64,000 nucleotides of DNA, from contig CM074129.1 of NCBI GenBank assembly GCA_037178625.1, positions 1-64,000 of the forward strand, in the 5' to 3' direction. Below the pieces are notes generated by a model. The model searched no databases. It worked only from the letters and a program-made list of their open reading frames with translations, and had not been told where the DNA came from. Positions 14,101 to 23,554 of the stretch are shown here, in pieces. The DNA comes from Skeletonema tropicum. Taxonomy: Eukaryota; Bacillariophyta; Thalassiosirophyceae; Thalassiosirales; Thalassiosiraceae. Numbering within the stretch: the stretch's first letter is position 1; the number at the start of each line of letters is the position of its first letter. The position numbers and the translations under genes were made by a program.

Positions 14101-17100
14101 TGGCAGGCTCAGCTAGGCCTCTAGCTCTAGAGAGGTAGGGGGCAATTTCACGAGAGACAACGCTTGATACGATATGTTAGTTGCTCGACTGTAACACAGC
14201 ACTTGGCGGCATTATGTCATCTACCAAGCTATAGCATAGCTTGTAGAGATAGATGTGTCACGTCTATGCAATCCTGATCTGCTTCTATGCTATCGTATCG
14301 TAGGCAAGTGTTTTGGGCCACTACGCTACAAGCGGCTCATTGCTACAGTGACAACGTTTGATACGATAGATGAAGTATCATCAGGAGCATTGGCTAATGC
14401 CTCTCCAACACACAAGACTGTACCTTACGCTGAAGAATCTTGACCTCCTTACTACTTTCAAAGCACACAGACTCAGCACATTCTACGAGCTTGTCCTGCT
14501 GACAACAATAGATATCTTCAAATGACCAGTCTCTTCATCGTTGCCCCCTTCGAAGTAGAGAAGAGAAGTCTTGTCATTGTTTGTAGGTAAGATGCGACGA
14601 CTCAAGCGCAAGTCAAGTTCCACCATGAAGGTGAATGTGAATATGAGGGTGGGGCTGGGGCTGGGATGCCACCTCTTGCGTTTCAGAACGTCCTTGAAGG
14701 CAAAACGTGCGACCCCATGGAGCACGAATTGACAGTGGGACTCATAGTGGATATGGATGCTTCGTAAGAAAGGAGGAGTGAAGAATTGGGTTGGTTTGGT
14801 TACAGCAAACAGAAGAGAGATGCGGCTCATGACGAACAAGCGTATGAATACGAGTACAGTCCCCTCCCGGCCCTGGATCCGATTGTGATCGTCCCCTGAA
14901 ATGTAATTGTGGCAACAATGAATATAATCTTTTCACTGGGAGCTTTGAAACTGCATTTGTACATACCAGCCAGCGGTGCAGCGGCAGGTGAAGATCAATC
15001 TAAACCAGAGATATTTCTCGCAACTTTAACATGTTGTGTCAATCCGGTACTCGACTTGTCCGATCACCTCAACGAGAGAAATGTTCACACCTATATACTG
15101 CGTAAGTGACTGTGCAGGTGCATTGCTTCTGATTATGTACAACTCAAAAGAAGAGCTAATACTGATTGTTCTTCTTGAAAAGAACGGTTGTAGTTGCTTT
15201 CATTTGTGAATAGCGGGCAAACTGACGCTGACGTCCCAGCCTCACAATCAACTATCACAAGGTAGGATTGCATTTATCAGATGTTGTTTCTCTCTCGATC
15301 TAGATCTAGAGCCTTCGATTCTTTCGTTAGTCATCCAATCATAAGATCTCAGGAAGAAGCTCTCTAGCAACTTTCTATCTTTCATCTTCGTGTCGCTCTC
15401 CGCTGTGGCAGCTCGCGCCCACGCAACTATTCACTTTCAGTTTGTCCGCACGGTGGCAGGCTCTGCTAGGCCTCTAGCTCTAGAGAGGTAGGGGGCAATT
15501 TCACGAGAGACAACGCTTGATACGATATGTTAGTTGCTCGACTGTAACACAGCACTTGGCGGCATTATGTCATCTACCAAGCTATAGCATAGCTTGTAGA
15601 GATAGATGTGTCACGTCTATGCAATCCTGATCTGCTTCTATGCTATCGTATCGTAGGCAAGTGTTTTGGGCCACTACGCTACAAGCGGCTCATTGCTACA
15701 GTGACAACGTTTGATACGATAGATGAAGTATCATCAGGAGCATTGGCTAATGCCTCTCCAACACACAAGACTGTACCTTACGCTGAAGAATCTTGACCTC
15801 CTTACTACTTTCAAAGCACACAGACTCAGCACATTCTACGAGCTTGTCCTGCTGACAACAATAGATATCTTCAAATGACCAGTCTCTTCATCGTTGCCCC
15901 CTTCGAAGTAGAGAAGAGAAGTCTTGTCATTGTTTGTAGGTAAGATGCGACGACTCAAGCGCAAGTCAAGTTCCACCATGAAGGTGAATGTGAATATGAG
16001 GGTGGGGCTGGGGCTGGGATGCCACCTCTTGCGTTTCAGAACGTCCTTGAAGGCAAAACGTGCGACCCCATGGAGCACGAATTGACAGTGGGACTCATAG
16101 TGGATATGGATGCTTCGTAAGAAAGGAGGAGTGAAGAATTGGGTTGGTTTGGTTACAGCAAACAGAAGAGAGATGCGGCTCATGACGAACAAGCGTATGA
16201 ATACGAGTACAGTCCCCTCCCGGCCCTGGATCCGATTGTGATCGTCCCCTGAAATGTAATTGTGGCAACAATGAATATAATCTTTTCACTGGGAGCTTTG
16301 AAACTGCATTTGTACATACCAGCCAGCGGTGCAGCGGCAGGTGAAGATCAATCTAAACCAGAGATATTTCTCGCAACTTTAACATGTTGTGTCAATCCGG
16401 TACTCGACTTGTCCGATCACCTCAACGAGAGAAATGTTCACACCTATATACTGCGTAAGTGACTGTGCAGGTGCATTGCTTCTGATTATGTACAACTCAA
16501 AAGAAGAGCTAATACTGATTGTTCTTCTTGAAAAGAACGGTTGTAGTTGCTTTCATTTGTGAATAGCGGGCAAACTGACGCTGACGTCCCAGCCTCACAA
16601 TCAACTATCACAAGGTAGGATTGCATTTATCAGATGTTGTTTCTCTCTCGATCTAGATCTAGAGCCTTCGATTCTTTCGTTAGTCATCCAATCATAAGAT
16701 CTCAGGAAGAAGCTCTCTAGCAACTTTCTATCTTTCATCTTCGTGTCGCTCTCCGCTGTGGCAGCTCGCGCCCACGCAACTATTCACTTTCAGTTTGTCC
16801 GCACGGTGGCAGGCTCTGCTAGGCCTCTAGCTCTAGAGAGGTAGGGGGCAATTTCACGAGAGACAACGCTTGATACGATATGTTAGTTGCTCGACTGTAA
16901 CACAGCACTTGGCGGCATTATGTCATCTACCAAGCTATAGCATAGCTTGTAGAGATAGATGTGTCACGTCTATGCAATCCTGATCTGCTTCTATGCTATC
17001 GTATCGTAGGCAAGTGTTTTGGGCCACTACGCTACAAGCGGCTCATTGCTACAGTGACAACGTTTGATACGATAGATGAAGTATCATCAGGAGCATTGGC

Positions 17101-19562
17101 TAATGCCTCTCCAACACACAAGACTGTACCTTACGCTGAAGAATCTTGACCTCCTTACTACTTTCAAAGCACACAGACTCAGCACATTCTACGAGCTTGT
17201 CCTGCTGACAACAATAGATATCTTCAAATGACCAGTCTCTTCATCGTTGCCCCCTTCGAAGTAGAGAAGAGAAGTCTTGTCATTGTTTGTAGGTAAGATG
17301 CGACGACTCAAGCGCAAGTCAAGTTCCACCATGAAGGTGAATGTGAATATGAGGGTGGGGCTGGGGCTGGGATGCCACCTCTTGCGTTTCAGAACGTCCT
17401 TGAAGGCAAAACGTGCGACCCCATGGAGCACGAATTGACAGTGGGACTCATAGTGGATATGGATGCTTCGTAAGAAAGGAGGAGTGAAGAATTGGGTTGG
17501 TTTGGTTACAGCAAACAGAAGAGAGATGCGGCTCATGACGAACAAGCGTATGAATACGAGTACAGTCCCCTCCCGGCCCTGGATCCGATTGTGATCGTCC
17601 CCTGAAATGTAATTGTGGCAACAATGAATATAATCTTTTCACTGGGAGCTTTGAAACTGCATTTGTACATACCAGCCAGCGGTGCAGCGGCAGGTGAAGA
17701 TCAATCTAAACCAGAGATATTTCTCGCAACTTTAACATGTTGTGTCAATCCGGTACTCGACTTGTCCGATCACCTCAACGAGAGAAATGTTCACACCTAT
17801 ATACTGCGTAAGTGACTGTGCAGGTGCATTGCTTCTGATTATGTACAACTCAAAAGAAGAGCTAATACTGATTGTTCTTCTTGAAAAGAACGGTTGTAGT
17901 TGCTTTCATTTGTGAATAGCGGGCAAACTGACGCTGACGTCCCAGCCTCACAATCAACTATCACAAGGTAGGATTGCATTTATCAGATGTTGTTTCTCTC
18001 TCGATCTAGATCTAGAGCCTTCGATTCTTTCGTTAGTCATCCAATCATAAGATCTCAGGAAGAAGCTCTCTAGCAACTTTCTATCTTTCATCTTCGTGTC
18101 GCTCTCCGCTGTGGCAGCTCGCGCCCACGCAACTATTCACTTTCAGTTTGTCCGCACGGTGGCAGGCTCTGCTAGGCCTCTAGCTCTAGAGAGGTAGGGG
18201 GCAATTTCACGAGAGACAACGCTTGATACGATATGTTAGTTGCTCGACTGTAACACAGCACTTGGCGGCATTAGGTCATCTACCAAGCTATAGCATAGCT
18301 TGTAGAGATAGATGTGTCACGTCTATGCAATCCTGATCTGCTTCTATGCTATCGTATCGTAGGCAAGTGTTTTGGGCCACTACGCTACAAGCGGCTCATT
18401 GCTACAGTGACAACGTTTGATACGATAGATGAAGTATCATCAGGAGCATTGGCTAATGCCTCTCCAACACACAAGACTGTACCTTACGCTGAAGAATCTT
18501 GACCTCCTTACTACTTTCAAAGCACACAGACTCAGCACATTCTACGAGCTTGTCCTGCTGACAACAATAGATATCTTCAAATGACCAGTCTCTTCATCGT
18601 TGCCCCCTTCGAAGTAGAGAAGAGAAGTCTTGTCATTGTTTGTAGGTAAGATGCGACGACTCAAGCGCAAGTCAAGTTCCACCATGAAGGTGAATGTGAA
18701 TATGAGGGTGGGGCTGGGGCTGGGATGCCACCTCTTGCGTTTCAGAACGTCCTTGAAGGCAAAACGTGCGACCCCATGGAGCACGAATTGACAGTGGGAC
18801 TCATAGTGGATATGGATGCTTCGTAAGAAAGGAGGAGTGAAGAATTGGGTTGGTTTGGTTACAGCAAACAGAAGAGAGATGCGGCTCATGACGAACAAGC
18901 GTATGAATACGAGTACAGTCCCCTCCCGGCCCTGGATCCGATTGTGATCGTCCCCTGAAATGTAATTGTGGCAACAATGAATATAATCTTTTCACTGGGA
19001 GCTTTGAAACTGCATTTGTACATACCAGCCAGCGGTGCAGCGGCAGGTGAAGATCAATCTAAACCAGAGATATTTCTCGCAACTTTAACATGTTGTGTCA
19101 ATCCGGTACTCGACTTGTCCGATCACCTCAACGAGAGAAATGTTCACACCTATATACTGCGTAAGTGACTGTGCAGGTGCATTGCTTCTGATTATGTACA
19201 ACTCAAAAGAAGAGCTAATACTGATTGTTCTTCTTGAAAAGAACGGTTGTAGTTGCTTTCATTTGTGAATAGCGGGCAAACTGACGCTGACGTCCCAGCC
19301 TCACAATCAACTATCACAAGGTAGGATTGCATTTATCAGATGTTGTTTCTCTCTCGATCTAGATCTAGAGCCTTCGATTCTTTCGTTAGTCATCCAATCA
19401 TAAGATCTCAGGAAGAAGCTCTCTAGCAACTTTCTATCTTTCATCTTCGTGTCGCTCTCCGCTGTGGCAGCTCGCGCCCACGCAACTATTCACTTTCAGT
19501 TTGTCCGCACGGTGGCAGGCTCAGCTAGGTTTATAGTGTTTGTATGGCCCCAATGCGACAGG

Positions 19563-19675
19563 ATCGACCATACCACAGTGACAGCATCGCTTGCCGTCTG
19601 CTCAGCGAAGTTAAGCACTGTCGGGCCAGGTTAGTACTACGGTGGGGGACCACGTTGGAATCCCTGGTGTTGTTA
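19563..19675 (+). rRNA. 5S ribosomal RNA, copy 1
   Basis: About 113 nt match the eukaryotic 5S layout. There is a 5' ATCGACCATACCAC, then the internal control region with a box-A-like AGTTAAGCAC, the intermediate TCGGGCC, and a box-C-like GGTTAGTACTACGGTGGGGGACC, followed by GGAATCCCTGGTGTTGTT. The 5' and 3' ends pair as helix I (ATCGAC with GTTGTT, one mismatch; the later copies have AACGAC and pair fully). The canonical length is about 118-120 nt. A T-run (ATTTTG) for Pol III termination follows. This copy has CGCTTGCCGTC where the others have CGCTTCCCGTC, and it lacks the upstream TATA-like element because the satellite abuts it. Confidence 0.88.
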
Positions 19676-19833
19676 TTTTGCTCCTGTTGCCTTTTATTTT
19701 GGCCCCTGCGCTGCCTACAATACGATACATTATTGCACTTTACCCGCCTTCTTGCTTTCTTTTGCTCGGCCTTTCGCTCTTTAAGGTCTAATATGAAGAA
19801 GCTCGCTGCGTTCTCGATTCGAATCCATAGTGA

Positions 19834-20107
19834 ATCTGTCGCTGCATTTGTACCAGCCAGCGGTGCAGCGGCAGGTGAAGATTGATCCATCCCAGAGATA
19901 TTTCTCACAACTTCAACTTGTTGTGTCATTCCGGTACTCGACTTGTCCGCTCACCTGAACTAGAGAACGTTCACACCTCCTTAAGTAAGAGTGACTGTGC
20001 AGGTGCAGTGCTTCTGATTATGTACGACTCAAAAGAAGAGCTAATACTGATTGTTCTTCTTGGAAAGAACGGTCTTGAAAAGAACGGTTGTAGTTGCTTT
20101 CATCTGT
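19834..20107 (+). repeat. Module shared between the 5S repeat and the satellite
   Basis: From GCATTTGTACCAGCCAGC to GTTGCTTTCATCTGTGAATAGCG this block aligns with the satellite (for example 19012-19271), with scattered substitutions and small indels. An extra GGTCTTGAAAAGAACG step appears in the 5S version. It recurs at 20561-20827 and, truncated, at 21313-21422. The two arrays therefore share an older common component and are not merely adjacent. Confidence 0.85.
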
Positions 20108-20240
20108 GAATAGCGAATCAAAGAGACGAGAATGGCCGTGCCATGATGACGAAGAAGTATCGTACCTACTTATTACTTGCTTCGACGATCAATGATCAAT
20201 TTGATGCCTAAGTAAGCACTTACATACTGTATACACTGTA

Positions 20241-20254
20241 CATATATAATGCAG
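20241..20254 (+). promoter_or_regulatory. TATA-like element upstream of 5S copies
   Basis: CATATATAATGCAG ends about 33 bases before the 5S 5' end of copy 2. The same string precedes copy 3 (20959-20972), and a slightly shorter version, ACATATAATGCAG, precedes the isolated copy at 23310. Copy 1 lacks it. The position fits an upstream TATA element that assists Pol III on 5S genes, but function is inferred. Confidence 0.5.
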
Positions 20255-20287
20255 TTTATAGTGTTTGTATGGCCCCAATGCGACAGG

Positions 20288-20400
20288 AACGACCATACCA
20301 CAGTGACAGCACCGCTTCCCGTCTGCTCAGCGAAGTTAAGCACTGTCGGGCCAGGTTAGTACTACGGTGGGGGACCACGTTGGAATCCCTGGTGTTGTTC
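20288..20400 (+). rRNA. 5S ribosomal RNA, copy 2
   Basis: Same architecture as copy 1, with AACGACCATACC at the 5' end pairing perfectly or by G-U with GTTGTT at the 3' end. The internal AGTTAAGCAC, TCGGGCC and GGTTAGTACTACGG blocks are intact, and a CTTTTG run follows as a plausible Pol III terminator. It has the upstream TATA-like element, so with copy 3 it is one of the best candidates for an expressed 5S gene here. Confidence 0.9.
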
Positions 20401-21005
20401 TTTTGCTCCTGTTGCCTTTTATTTTGGCCCCTGCGCTGCCTACAATACGATACATTATTGCACTTTACCCGCCTTCTTGCTTTCTTCCTTTCGCTCTTTA
20501 AGGTCTAATATGAAGAAGCTCGCTGCGTTCTCGATTCGAATCCATAGTGAATCTGTCGCTGCATTTGTACCAGCCAGCGGTGCAGCGGCAGGTGAAGATT
20601 GATCCATCCCAGAGATATTTCTCACAATCTTCAACTTGTTGTGTCATTCCGGTACTCGACTTGTCCGCTCACCTGAACTAGAGAACGTTCACACCTCCTT
20701 AAGTAAGAGAGACTGTGCAGGTGCAGTGCTTCTGATTATGTACGACTCAAAAGAAGAGCTAATACTGATTGTTCTTCTTGGAAAGAACGGTCTTGAAAAG
20801 AACGGTTGTAGTTGCTTTCATCTGTGAATAGCGAATCAAAGAGACGAGAATGGCCGTGCCATGATGACGAAGAAGTATCGTACCTACTTATTACTTGCTT
20901 CGACGATCAATGATCAATTTGATGCCTAGGTAAGCACTTACATACTGTATACACTGTACATATATAATGCAGTTTATAGTGTTTGTATGGCCCCAATGCG
21001 ACAGG

Positions 21006-21118
21006 AACGACCACACCACAGTGACAGCACCGCTTCCCGTCTGCTCAGCGAAGTTAAGCACTGTCGGGCCAGGTTAGTACTACGGTGGGGGACCACGTTG
21101 GAATCCCTGGTGTTGTTC
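21006..21118 (+). rRNA. 5S ribosomal RNA, copy 3
   Basis: Nearly identical to copy 2, with a C in ACCACACCAC where the others have ACCATACCAC. The internal control region and 3' stem are intact, TTCTTTTG follows, and the TATA-like element lies upstream. The repeat unit that carries it is truncated about 300 bp downstream, but the gene itself is complete. Confidence 0.9.
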
Positions 21119-21422
21119 TTTTGCTCCTGTTGCCTTTTATTTTGGCCCCTGCGCTGCCTACAATACGATACATTATTGCACTACATTATTGCACTTTACC
21201 CGCCTTCTTCCTTTCTTTTGCTCGGCTTTTGCTCGGCCTTTCGCTCTTTAAGGTCTAATATGAAGAAGCTCGCTGCGTTCTCGATTCGAATCCATAGTGA
21301 ATCTGTCGCTGCATTTGTACCAGCCAGCGGTGCAGCGGCAGGTGAAGATTGTTCCATCCCAGAGATATTTCTCGCAACTTCAACTTGTTGTGTCATTCCG
21401 GTACTCGACTTGTCCGCTCACC

Positions 21423-22007
21423 GGAGATTTTTGCGACATAATTTTCGGGCTATCGGGCTCTCATGTTTGATTGCCCACGTTTTCAACAAAAATCTCTTTT
21501 GTCCGGTAGGTTTGTCCTGTCGCGTCCGCCTGTCCCCTCACAAGCACTTGCGAGTGGTAGAGACCTGGTAGAGACTACGCGGTATGTACAATACCAGCGA
21601 ACGCTGGTGGTGGTGGGAGCAGCCGATTGAGGCGGACCCGTAGAGGGAAGAAGATACATCTGCTATTGTATCTGAGGACGCGTCTGAGGTGGGATCGCTT
21701 CTGTTTCTGTCTGTTGAGGATAGTGTATGATGGGGTTGGCTAGCTGGATCTTCAATTCTGGTTGTGGGGTCCGTGCCATGATGATGAAGCAACGATGGCC
21801 CGATAACCGCGTCATCACTTAATGATGCCCAAATTTCTTATTTATTATACAGTACAGATGGGAGATCTATTTCTCAGGGACGGAAGTAGCTCTCAGTCGA
21901 CCTCAAAGTCGTCTCAGCCGTCCACAAATAATCTAAAGCCCCACACAGCAAGTACTAGCTTTGACTATCAATCTGATGCCCAAGTACAACATAGTATATA
22001 TACACTG
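21423..22007. other. Non-coding mosaic after the 5S array
   Basis: The first ~400 bases (GGAGATTTTTGCGACATAA onward) match nothing else seen here. From about 21830 the sequence is a degraded version of the AT-rich tail of the 5S unit (CTATCAATCTGATGCCCAAGTA against GATCAATTTGATGCCTAAGTAAG), ending in a TATATATACACTG stretch. No convincing coding region was found. Confidence 0.6.
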
Positions 22008-22118
22008 GGGTGCGATCTGGGAAATAATAGCTACTGCAGCACATGTTCGTTATCACTTAGCATAGATAATGTCGCCTCTTGAGGGCCCACCAGACGTACT
22101 TTAAAATTTCTGATACAT
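22008..22118 (+). repeat. ~110-bp dispersed element, copy A
   Basis: The segment from GGGTGCGATCTGGGAAAT to AAAATTTCTGATACAT is repeated in inverse orientation at 23945-24056. Copy A splits a degraded 5S-repeat tail. The bases on either side (TAGTATATATACACTG on the left, TAGTATATTCACT on the right) look like an imperfect target-site duplication of about 13-16 bases. No tRNA-like promoter or poly-A tail was seen, so the class is unknown. Confidence 0.6.
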
Positions 22119-22163
22119 AATATAGTATATTCACTATTGTTTGTGTTGTCCCGATGTGACAGG

Positions 22164-22231
22164 AACGACCATACCACCGTGACAGTACAGCTTCCCGTTT
22201 GCTCAACAAAGTAAAGCAGAGCTGGGACGAC
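22164..22231 (+). pseudogene. 5S rRNA pseudogene, 5' half only
   Basis: AACGACCATACCACCGTGAC and the following bases match the first ~68 nt of the neighbouring 5S genes with many changes (GTTTGCTCAACAAAGTAAAGCA in place of GTCTGCTCAGCGAAGTTAAGCA). The match ends after GCTGGGACGAC. Box C and the 3' stem are absent, so it cannot be functional. Confidence 0.8.
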
Positions 22232-22402
22232 TTTTTTGTGTTGCTATCAACTCGGCCATCGCCTGCACTGCTGCTGCTATTTTGTTGCTTGGTGGATAGC
22301 AGCTTCTGGATGACAGAAGGAAACAATGAAAGTGCATATCTACCTCTTAGTGATAGTGGAGAATAATAATCAGCTTTTATTTGAACTATTGTTACTCTTT
22401 TA

Positions 22403-23221
22403 CTACCCAGACCGTGCTTGATTCAGCCAATTCAATAGAATGCTTCTTGCCTTGTCATTGATATTGATTTCTTCAAACTCTTGTCGATTAGCTTTTCTTC
22501 CCTTACTGTGCTGTGTTGATTCGATGGATCTTCTCCTAGGATATGTGTCACCCAACTTATCTCTAGCGGCACAGAGCCACCGACTTAGCATCGTGCCTTC
22601 AGCAGTATCTGGATCGAATATAATCATTTCTATTGCTCCATCATCTTCGTCGATTTCAGGATTAGTCTCGTCGTCGCTGCTTACACTCTCAGGTCGATAG
22701 ATGTTGTGTAATGCACTAGCTCGGCTGGATTTGAGTGTCTTCTTCGTGCAATCAGAGCAAATTGTGTAGAACAGTGCATGTTTGCGAAAGAAAGCTTTCC
22801 ATAAATCCGGAGAACATTCTTCGGGGCCGTAACTGTCTTCGAATAAATGTATTAGATTGTTGATTGCCGTCGTGCTGTAATCGCCCTCCCATGCCAAGCC
22901 TGCGGTCAAGCTGCCATAGCTGTAGGTTTGATAACATGAATGGCAATGATCATCTTTCCGCTTGTCAATAATTCCTGATATTGTGCGTGTGAATACCCGC
23001 CTCTTCCGCGCTTTCTGCAGCCATATTTGAGCAATCAATAGGCGACTGCCGTCAAGTGGTTTACGTTCCCATTGCCTCCTCATCTCAAATTCATCATCTG
23101 ATGAGTCGTCACTAATGTCTGCATTATCACCAGGTCTTCGTGCACCCTCCCCAACTGTTTGTAAATCTGAGTAAACGTGTCGGATATAATCAACCAGCGG
23201 TCGATTATCTGGGCCGGTGCT
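22403..23221 (-). CDS. Unrecognised zinc-ribbon-like protein, 3' exon of a 5'-truncated gene
   Basis: An open frame of about 272 codons begins at a good acceptor (CATTGCAG on the minus strand, just above 23221) and ends in TAG at 22403. It encodes an acidic stretch (DISDDSSDDEFE), two Cys pairs spaced as a possible zinc ribbon (CHSC and CSDC), and a second acidic stretch (DDETNPEIDEDDG). A short tryptophan motif occurs three times: IWLQKAR, RWLCAAR and NWLNQAR, the last at the extreme C-terminus. The frame stays open a further ~74 codons upstream, but that part is antisense to the 5S gene at 23310-23420 and is not believable protein. The original 5' part is probably lost or displaced by the 5S insertion. 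Family not recognised. It may be a gene remnant. Confidence 0.55.
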   Translation of the reverse strand, partial: STGPDNRPLVDYIRHVYSDLQTVGEGARRPGDNADISDDSSDDEFEMRRQWERKPLDGSRLLIAQIWLQKARKRRVFTRTISGIIDKRKDDHCHSCYQTYSYGSLTAGLAWEGDYSTTAINNLIHLFEDSYGPEECSPDLWKAFFRKHALFYTICSDCTKKTLKSSRASALHNIYRPESVSSDDETNPEIDEDDGAIEMIIFDPDTAEGTMLSRWLCAARDKLGDTYPRRRSIESTQHSKGRKANRQEFEEININDKARSILLNWLNQARSG

Positions 23222-23309
23222 CTGCAATGATCGAGGCGTAATGAGCTGGATAAGATGCTGTACATATAATGCAGAGTTTATAGTGTTTGTATGGTCCCGA
23301 TGCGACAGG

Positions 23310-23420
23310 ATCGACCATACCACAGTGACAGCACCGCTTCCCGTCTGCTCAGCGAAGTTAAGCACTTCGGGCCAGGTTAGTACTACGGTGGGGGACCACG
23401 TTGGAATCCCTGGTGTTGTT
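23310..23420 (+). rRNA. 5S ribosomal RNA, isolated copy 4
   Basis: A 5S gene with the same boxes as copies 1-3, sitting in a partial repeat unit (about 23262-23563). It has a one-base deletion in the internal control region (AGCACTTCGGGCC for AGCACTGTCGGGCC), which falls in the spacer between box A and the intermediate element. The TATA-like ACATATAATGCAG and the 3' T-run (GTTCTGTTGC, weak) are less good than in copies 2 and 3. It may be a dispersed, weakly expressed or dead copy. Confidence 0.8.
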
Positions 23421-23554
23421 CTGTTGCTCCTGTTGCCTTTCATTTTGGCCCCTGCCTACAATACGATACATTATTGCACTTTACCCGCCTTCTTCCTTTC
23501 TTTTGCTCGGCTTTTGCTCGGCCTTTCGCTCTTTAAGGTCCAATATGAAGAAGC

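Larger units (their letters stand above)
1..19528. repeat. Tandem satellite array, ~1353-bp monomer, ~14.4 copies
   Basis: A single sequence repeats head to tail from the first base to an abrupt end at 19528. Taking one internal anchor (GTGTCACGTCTATGCAATCC), it recurs near 669, 2053, 3419, 4781, 6136, 7489, 8842, 10195, 11548, 12901, 14254, 15607, 16960 and 18313. The spacing falls from 1384, 1366, 1362 and 1355 to exactly 1353 in every later step. The right-hand copies differ by only a few single-base variants; the left copies carry many 1-2 base indels. Each monomer includes a CTAGATCTAG palindrome, an AGCTATAGCATAGCT near-palindrome and a G-rich tract. The small open frames in it recur because the DNA recurs. 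The same sequence is found once outside the array (27986-28623). Seen directly; a satellite or subtelomeric role is inference. Confidence 0.98.
19529..21422 (+). repeat. Tandem 5S rDNA repeat, ~718-bp unit, two full and one truncated copy
   Basis: Three head-to-tail units begin at the same GTTTATAGTGTTTGTATGG string at 19529, 20254 and 20972 (spacings 725 and 718). Each unit has a 5S rRNA gene, then a ~160-bp spacer, a module of about 270 bp shared with the neighbouring satellite, and a ~130-bp AT-rich tail ending in TACATATATAATGCAG just before the next unit. The third unit is cut short after CTTGTCCGCTCACC near 21422. The first unit is fused directly to the satellite at 19528/19529, so it lacks the AT-rich tail upstream of its 5S gene. 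Confidence 0.93.

Noticed and set aside
1..19528. Repeated open frames of 60-156 codons in every satellite unit, on both strands, as genes
   Set aside because: They recur only because the DNA recurs. They overlap on both strands, change length with single indels in the left copies, and most lack any protein-like feature. Only the spliceable plus-strand frame was kept, as a low-confidence feature.
19810..19830. tRNA T-arm (GATTCGAATCC)
   Set aside because: No acceptor stem, anticodon arm or box A at the right distances.
19528..21422. A 5S-derived SINE instead of 5S genes
   Set aside because: The units are in tandem, have no target duplications or A-rich tails, keep the full internal control region and have upstream TATA-like elements. 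True 5S rDNA fits better for copies 1-3.
20987..21571. Protein of 194 codons across the third 5S unit
   Set aside because: The frame overlaps the 5S gene and the spacer, and homologous positions in the other units carry stops (GAAGATTGATCC).
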